Source of the DNA: Apostichopus japonicus
Lineage: Eukaryota; Echinodermata; Holothuroidea; Aspidochirotida; Stichopodidae
Length of the DNA: 64,000 bases
Direction: 5' to 3'
Assembly (NCBI RefSeq): GCF_037975245.1
Contig: NC_092568.1
Coordinates: 9,699,501 to 9,763,500, forward strand
In this document: in pieces, positions 56,346 to 64,000 of the stretch
Numbering within the stretch: position 1 is the stretch's first letter
How the letters are laid out: the number at the start of each line of letters is the position of its first letter
Position numbers and translations under genes: made by a program
The notes under the pieces: model-generated
Database searches by the model: none
What the model saw: only the letters and a program-made list of their open reading frames with translations
Told to the model about the DNA's origin: nothing

Positions 56346-59300
56346 CTTCAAGCTTCTGATGTAATTCATTTTAGTGGTTTCAATGGCTGATGGAACAGAT
56401 TATACAACAGAGATGTGACTGGAAACTTGAACAAGTCTAAAAGCATTCACATAAAGGCCAGCAATGCTTGAATTTGTCGAATGCTAGTTTGATCAAGGAC
56501 TTCTTTTGTCTCTGATGGGAGTGATGGAGTGCTATTTTTGTAAGTTTTGGTGATTAAATTAGTGATCTTTTGGCAATTAACCAAATCTATACCATAAGCT
56601 TTCATTAACATAACTTAAGTTTAATTAATTAATTATTGGATTATGAACAGAAAAAAAAGAGTAGAAGATAACACCTCCTCCATGAGTCAACATGGCAAGT
56701 ACCGATCAAAGGAAAAATTCCTTTGACCTAGCTTTACATCCCACATGAAATCATTCTAATCTGTTTGAGAAAGATATTTCATCTCAAACGCTTATAACGA
56801 TCAAATAGTCTTGGATTTACTACCCCTTTAAAGTTAGGTGATGTTACTGTACCTTAAAGTGTTGTATGTGTGAAAGATCAAAATGGTACAAATGGAAAGG
56901 AAATTCAAAAGGAAATTGTATTTTGAACACTTCTGTCTGTCTTTGAATATTTGATATCAAATTGTTTACCCTTTGGGATATCTTAGTGACAGTCTGGGGA
57001 ACCCTGACTGAGAAAGCCCCTTCAGTGTCTGTCATGGTAACATTAGCATGCTGTGACATTGTTGGGGGGTGGGGGGTGGGGTGGGTGGAACACTGCCTCA
57101 GAGAATAATATCACATTTGAAGCAAAGAGGCATTAAAGGGCAATGCCTCACCAAGTACTTCCCAGAAAAAAAGCAGTTACTAAAGTAGCTGTTCCGATAA
57201 GTTACTAATTGACGAAACTTTAATATCCGCTATCGTATTCAAAGTAGAATTGCAGTAGGTCCAAGTACTTAACGTTTCTATTTGATTGTCAAAATGTTTT
57301 TGCCATGACAACTGTTTTCACTAACGATTAAATTTTAATGTGCCAAAAAACGAAATCAGGTTTGATTGCATGTTCATTATTTGAAATGTAACATGAGTAG
57401 TCAAACTAATGAAACTACCTTCCTACAGGTATTAGTATCGAAAAGTAGCTGATCATTTCTGCAAAGTGGAATATTAATAGGGAAAGTATTAGCTCTACAC
57501 TGGTAGCTTGTAAACAAGTAATTGAAACAAAGAAATACTCTAAATAAAAATCTCATGTTAAAACTTTGCATATATTTACTTTAGTTTCCATTAAACAAAT
57601 AGTTACAGTAGAAAATTGAATACTGTTAGCTTTTTCATCTCCAACCGTTCAACCAACTTGAACATAATAAGGAAATTTACTGTACCATTAAGCCAACTGT
57701 AACTGTGATGATAAAGTCCATTCAATTTCTCCACACCCTGAGGTGACTGTTGGTATTTAAAAATGCTACATCATCGAAAATATTCCACTTTCTTCATAAA
57801 TGCCATCCTCCTTTAGCTTGACAAGAACAGATTGATAGTATATATTGGTAGCCTGCAAAAGTTGAAGTATTGTTTATATATATATGTGACATTTTCATAT
57901 TCTGATGATGCAATCACCTGAAGCATTCATCTGTGACATTTGCACGACAGCTAAAGTAACAGCTTGCAGCATTTTATACCGGTTTAAAGCACCAACTGTG
58001 CAATCATGTTTTTAAATATGTAACGCCTTGAAATAAGGTCTGCCAAAAAGTAGGCCTAATCCTCTAGTAAAATGAGTATTAGTCAAAGGGTTTCAAGCGG
58101 ATTTTAAAACTTAGAAGTGCTCACAATAATAAGTTCCCTCCTTTTGAGTTGACTGGATACACTTTGGAAAGCCTGGAGGTGCTATCAACTTGAATGACTC
58201 CATGGCAGCCTCTCCCCCCGATCCCACCCCCCTCTCCAGCTCCTGCTGTTCATTAGTTTCAAATGAAAACAGGGTTATACAGCTCATCAAGTGAAGCAGG
58301 AAATAAATCTGCGAGAAAAAACAGTTTGAAAGCAATACTCAGTTTTATGAGGCTGCAAAAGTGGATTTCAGATTTTCAGAATGCCCTCAATTTAGATGCA
58401 ATATGTTTATTCTGTAGTTCATACCTTGCAACTTTGACGTCAGGCACTTTGTTCATATGGGATGGAAGTGCTCATCATTAAAAAGAAAGAAAACATGGTC
58501 AATTTGGCCTGTGATACGGATCGGGTGCACGTTCATTAAGCCGTGTCGCACTGCTGATCAGAGATTCTGGGCTCTCCCTTTTCCTCGATAAATGAGACTG
58601 AAAATGAAGTTTACTGTAGAAACAATGAGGATTCTGTTGCAAAATCTCTGGCTTATATTGGGGAGCAAAAGGATATTAGATAACTTCACTTGGAGAAGGC
58701 TCCAACCTTAGTTCTGAGAGATGGTAACCTATCTTTTTCGACCTTTCCCGCAAAGGATTATTCAGACAGCGATAATCTGCTTCTGCTAAATAAAAATCTC
58801 ATATTCACTCCAACCACTTAGTAATTAGTCCAATTATATGATATATATTTGAAAGCTGTTCAGATGTTATACACTTGCAAAAAACACATTAGGCATTAAG
58901 GCACGAATGAAGACATTTTTAATCGCCCAAAATATTCCCCCATAAAACTACTCCAAACCGCAGTTGTATATAGGGAGTGCAGTTTACCTAATTCCTTACG
59001 ACTCATTGTAAACTTCTGGCACTGAGATGCAGGTTTTTTATGTTGTAGCCACTATAGAAGACAGATTGTAAACACATTATCAGATGAGGAGAGCATGCAT
59101 ATGCATTCTTCTTGACTCGTCATCTGATAAAACGCTCTGAATCTTGGCCGACTCGTTTTTTGCTCGTGATCTGACGACATTATCGCATGCGAACACAGTG
59201 AGGGATTGGTTCATTCAAGGTAAAAGTGCCACCACTGTGCAGTCAGGAGGTGTTTGTAATTGATTATTCCAATTGAAAGGAATCATGTTTGAAGGTACTG

Positions 59301-60460
59301 TAGCAACCAACACAGCATTGTGAATGTTGTTGGCATAACACATATAACATCTTCAATAATTATATCTAGTGTGATTATTCAACTCTGTCATTGACAAAAG
59401 TAAAAGTTATGTAAAAATATTCTGCTAACTTCAGTTTAAAAATGCAGTTTAGTTGCTATGAAAATGTAACAACAGGTCCTATAAGGATCAATCTCGTTGC
59501 AAGACATAATGTTGAAGATTGCAGCCAACAGCAGTATTGTAATGTTAATAACGCATACATAGTTCCTCTTTTTGAACAATTCACAGTATTCTGTCTGATA
59601 ATTCAACACAGCAAGCATTCTTGGGACTACTGTAAATTCACAGAGGGTGTTTCAGAATTTTATTGCACCTTCTTCAAGATTCCCTCAAGTTTCTTTTTGT
59701 CGAAATTGGTACTGAAAGCCTAAAATAGTTAACCACTATGACAGTTTCTTCCCCACATATTCATGTATGCTAATTAGGCTAGGCTAATATTACATCTGAT
59801 ATGCAGGTGTGGTAGGCAGTTAATGTATTGTAGAAAGGGTTAGGGTATTCACTGTACTTTGCTCCTACTATCTTGCTGTCTCCAGTCTACTTGTTGTTTG
59901 TTAACACAGAAGCAGACTTTATCAAAGATTTAAAACATCTGTCTAAAACACACAGAACCTAGCAACAGAGGCTGTTCAAGTGTAATAAATGTGTTTAATG
60001 ATGAGAGAAGCCACAAGCTGCTTGCACATACAGTAATTTACAGCCAGCACTATCCTGTAATCTCTGGTGGGGTCCAGTTAAAGGCAAGAATGTCTGCCAT
60101 TTTACTGGAAACAAACCATGCTTACTATAAATGCACACATTGTTGTTGCTGCAATGTTATTACATGCGCTACACTATATCAGTTCCATTTATTTAAAAAA
60201 AAAAATTAATGTTGTTATTTCATATTTGTGTTTATATTATCTTTGTTCCTGTTTAGCGGCACAGAACCATTTCCATTTCAAGTAACATATTGGTGCTCCA
60301 TTTGATAATACATTTATACTGCTTGTGTGGCCCTTGTAAGGACAAGGCAGAAGAAGGGGGAAATTGTTTAAAGTGCTCACATTAGCTTCTTCATAGCAGT
60401 TTTAAGTTTATGACTGTCACTTCCCAGAAAAAAATAATGTACTGAAAATGGTATAATGGT
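56346..60460. other. Distal AFTPH intron, no exon recognised
   Basis: I searched by eye for the terminal aftiphilin block (a DW..SGL-like motif after a phase-0 acceptor) and found none. Only AT-rich intron sequence is seen. Confidence 0.4.
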
Positions 60461-60464
60461 CCTT

Positions 60465-60760
60465 TGTACTGTACTGTACTATACCATACTATGTATATAT
60501 TATACTATGTACTATACTATGTAGTATGTACTATATTATGTAGTATGTACTACTATAATAGGTACTACACTATGTAAGTACATGTATTATACTATGTAGT
60601 ATGTACTTTAATATATGTTGTATGTATTATGAATTATACTATGTAGTATGTACTGCTATACTAGGTACTATACTATGTATTATATGATGTAGTGTGTACT
60701 ATGTAGTATATATGTACTATAATATATGTAGTCTGTACTATGTATGATGCTGTCATTGCT
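60465..60760. repeat. Degenerate tandem repeat of TACTATGTAGTATG
   Basis: Overlapping tactatgtagtatgtactat variants with an irregular period of about 14-40 bp over nearly 300 bp. The unit is itself close to palindromic. Confidence 0.85.
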
Positions 60761-62259
60761 ATGTACAGTAGTGTGTCATGTTCAAAACCTGCTATACTAT
60801 ACAAACAGCAGTTGTATTTCTGTTTGCCCATTTTTGGGGAGCACACCTTCATTATCTACTGTATCTGAGCTACATATTTACCATCAACAACTACCAAGAT
60901 CTACTCTCATTTATTTCCCAACTGTCGTCCACGTTTATATCCTGTAGACTCGTAGAGAAACTATAATCAATGCAGCCATTAAAAATTTACCTGTTTAATT
61001 TGACACAATTAATCTGACTACATACAGTACTGTCATTAAGAGACCTCTTCATCGACGTCTGGGAGTAATTTGTTCCATTTAGCTGTGTACGGTACTTTAT
61101 GTGACTTTTATTGCACACAATCAATGTGAGTTGTCTGTGTGTATTAATCTCATATCTCGAGAGGTGCGCTACAGCAGTAGTATTTGTTGCTCTCTATCTC
61201 AGTTCTCTTTATTTCGTTTGCCTTTTTGCGAGGCACGAATTACTCTGATCAGTGTCATTTTGCCCTTTCTCGTTGACAACAGAGTGACGTTAATTGAACA
61301 TGTGTGTCAACAAAAGCTGAAAATTTTGGTAGAACTAGGTCAAGAAAATGAGGGGGAAAGAAAGGGTCGCAAATTTATTTATGAAGTGATTGACTTCAAG
61401 AGGATACTGGGTTAGTTAGTTGTGAGGCAGTTGAGGACTTGGTGGCATTTGGTGCTTAAAATGATGTTTCATCCTTTATATGGTTTATGTAGTGTTTGTA
61501 ATCAGCTAATGTACGTATTACCTTAGAGAGTTATATTCGGGTACCTGGGCATGAGATGGTGAGTCAGTTTATGGTCAAAACTTGTTGATGTAATTAATAC
61601 GACAAGGTGTAAAACATTGACGTTAACTAACGTAGAAAAGCTTGCCAAATCTGCCAATTATTCCTGTGAATAAAGGGGACACATTGGAAAAAGTTGTCAT
61701 GCAGTATTTGTGTTTTTTTTTCTTCAGAATTCTGCCAAATAACACTGGTCTGAGGGAGATACCTCCGAAATTAGTTAGATTTCGTGGTAAATGGAAATGG
61801 ATTAAATTAAAAACATTTAACAAAGTAAATCTCACATTTTCGTAGTACTATTTGCTGACCTGGGTGTGCTTTCTTGGGAGAAGTTACAGATTCATTCAAG
61901 CATTATACAGTGTATAAACAGCCACAACATTATGACTGTAACTACAAAGTTTGAACAGATTAATTGAAGCATACATAAACAGTCCATCATTGGTCGTTAG
62001 AAAAAATTAAAATCTTCTTGCAATGCAGGCAAAGTTTTAGTGTACATAGTTAGCCTATATCTTAATGAAAGATTGCATGTCTGTTGGATTTGATGGAGCA
62101 GATAAGAACCTGTTGGTGGTGTATTGAAGGATGGTGGGGGGGGGAGAAGAGAGTGAGGGGGGGCACTTATCTCTTATTATTTTTGGATGTAACATGACAG
62201 GTATGTCACTTTGAAGGCAAAGTAAAGAAGTTTAAACAGCCTCTTATTCAAGTCTAAAT
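60761..62259. other. Distal AFTPH intron, nothing firm
   Basis: No recognised exon or element. A G-rich run lies near 62130-62165. Confidence 0.4.
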
Positions 62260-62709
62260 TTGTGACTACATGGAGGAAAATACCTCAAAGCCATGCAACA
62301 TATTAGCCATTATTACATAGAGATTAAACCAGCTCAGTGCAACATCTGATATGTTGTAGACCAGTGTAATAAGCTTTTCGATAAGAAGGCCATGATCAGT
62401 AGTGCCAAAAGCTGCCGATGAGTCAACCAAACCCAAAAGAAAAGTTAATTATCATCAACATTTGGCAGAAAGGATGTCAAATGTTGTTTACCCAAATTGG
62501 AGCAGTCTCAGTCAAAGATAAAAACCTCAAAAGAGTTTGTTCTTTTGGATAATCTTGACATCCTCCTCAAAGACTTTTGCAATGAATGTCAGATTTGAGA
62601 TGGGTCTGTACTTCTTCAAGCAATCTGGGTTCGGCATTTGTTTTTTTTCAGGACTCATGCCACAACTTCTGGATGACAATATAGATCTTCTCTGTAAAGA
62701 ACTTTTCAT
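62260..62709 (-). pseudogene. Decayed LINE reverse transcriptase fragment
   Basis: Minus-strand reading gives NPDCLKKYRPISNLTFIAKV, and after frame shifts LLGLVDSSAAFGTTDHGLL and ISDVALSWFNLYV. These match the YRPISNL, LDLSAAFDTVDH and ALxWFxSYL motifs of CR1/Jockey-type reverse transcriptases, in the right order. The DTVDH-type catalytic region is mutated and the frame is broken, so it is inactive. Confidence 0.85.
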
Positions 62710-64000
62710 TGCATAGTAACAGTGCGGTTTGATTACATGAGGGTGTTACGAAATATATGAGGGTGCGCTAAATTACTGCATCTCCCAAACCTGTAAGAAG
62801 CACAGATGTTAGCGATAGTTAAATCTCTGCTTACTTCCCTCTCCTGCCCCGCCCCCCCTCCACCTCCCCCTCGGCTCGCTTCTTAATAAATATGTCTCCA
62901 CACGATTAGTGCATTTCTTCTTCATCATGTTTAGAGCCATCTGGCATTATCTAGCATTGTTGTCACCTTTGAAAATGTCAAGGCTATTTACACATTCGTT
63001 GAGAATTGTTCCCTGGGCAGTAAATTTACTGAGATTCATATTCTCTGGACGAGTCTGTATATTTGATCAGTTAATATCTACTGGATCTGGTCTAAGTTAA
63101 ATATCACCTCATAAATTTCTCACAAATTTAAAAACCTGCAAGAAATTTTACATCGACCTGAGGGCAATTTTAAATCGGTATAAGTAGTTAAGTCTCCTTG
63201 GCAACGGTGAGAAAGGAGAGGAAATAATTCTTTCTCTTTTCCTTTAACAGCTTTCCCTTTTTTAGTTTTGTTCACTCTGCCATTCTTTGAAGTACTTTTG
63301 TCGATATAATGTGTTTGGTTTAATGTGAAACTTGTGATACTTGCGCAGGTTAAAAACACACTTTAACCAAATAAGGATTTTTGTTTGCAGAATGAAACTG
63401 TCCTTGTGAAGTCGGTACAGCTACTGTACTAACATGGTTTTGATTCATTCTGATTCCACCAGGATCACAATCATACAAACGACCTTACTGTACAGTAAAA
63501 ACACTGGTTCATTAGGTGGCAAGCAGAATAAACACACAATAGATCTGGTATTGTTCTTAGACATTCGTTTATGGTTTGGGGATAACTTTTATGGCATTAT
63601 CTGCACTTGACATCCATACCACACAGATCAAAGCTTTGAGACGTTTGCAGCTGGACGACCAGCTTTGTATTAACAAATAGTTTAACCAAATATTAGCATA
63701 CACCAATTTTTTAATTTTTTTTTTAATATGATTGAAATTACCATCTGTAGTAAGAACAACAGTCAGTCATAAATCTTGAACATAATTATTTTAGAAATGG
63801 CTATGTGGCAATCAATGAAACAGGTTCAACCTAATTTGGGTTTCTTTTCAAACCTCATCGGAAGACCCTTTCAGGCAAGAGAACCTTTAGATAAAGTGTT
63901 CCTCAATTAAAGATTGCTTAACCGTCATCTGCCAAATGGAATGCTGGGGGGTGGGGACTTGGGAGGGAGGGGGTAGGGACTTGGTTATGGAGGGGGACTT
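62710..64000. other. Right edge of window, no exon recognised
   Basis: A G-rich run closes the window (63945-64000). tttgcag at 63385-63391, followed by aatgaaactgtcc, is an acceptor-like site, but the short open stretch after it has no aftiphilin similarity. Confidence 0.35.

Noticed and set aside
55113-56390. Long open frames reading poly-Gly, poly-Val or poly-Thr
   Set aside because: They are translations of the (ACC)n/(ATC)n array and have no protein-like composition outside it; the only real coding sequence nearby is the AFTPH exon at 55107-55238.
61735-61845. AFTPH exon after ttcttcag
   Set aside because: The open stretch lacks aftiphilin motifs and has no convincing donor.
63392-63412. 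Short AFTPH exon after tttgcag
   Set aside because: Only about seven codons before a weak donor, with no aftiphilin similarity.

Overview
This is a piece of an animal (metazoan) nuclear genome. It is AT-rich and intron-rich, with short exons flanked by GT..AG splice sites, long introns, tRNA-derived SINEs, decayed LINEs and many short DNA transposons. The two protein genes and the repeat style point to a marine invertebrate deuterostome. An echinoderm such as a sea cucumber is my best guess, but the sequence alone does not prove it.

Left part (about 1-21 kb, minus strand): a gene for a cytosolic type I L-asparaginase with a C-terminal ankyrin region, the family of vertebrate ASPG (60 kDa lysophospholipase). 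I could build nine exons (20454 down to 450) whose splice sites and reading phases all agree. They give 482 residues from an ATG through the whole catalytic domain into the start of the ankyrin region. The remaining exons lie beyond the left edge. A CRE-containing candidate promoter and a small unidentified ORF lie just upstream.

Middle (about 21-31 kb): a transposon-dense intergenic stretch between the two divergently transcribed genes. Two hAT-like elements with exact 8-bp target-site duplications (21215-23319 and 24638-27098) each contain further hAT-like elements. One of the nested elements splits a LINE reverse transcriptase inside its YRPIS motif. SINE copies, a (TA)n run and an 11-bp tandem repeat follow.

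Right part (about 32.9 kb to the end, plus strand): an aftiphilin gene (AFTPH), a clathrin/AP adaptor accessory protein. One 1.57-kb exon holds repeated acidic-phenylalanine adaptor-binding motifs. Three smaller exons encode part of the clathrin-binding domain. The 3' end of the gene is not visible. Its introns carry three further elements: a hAT-like one with a perfect target-site duplication (39320-39918), and two (about 36007-37039 and 45218-47454) that repeat a motif unique to each element eight or nine times in both orientations. They also contain a 75-bp-arm foldback, a perfect 45-bp palindrome, a roughly 1-kb trinucleotide array that includes about 254 uninterrupted ACC units, and another LINE fragment.

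The two genes have no obvious functional link (asparagine hydrolysis versus clathrin traffic). No rRNA, functional tRNA, CRISPR array or prokaryotic operon is visible. The most novel content is in the mobile elements.
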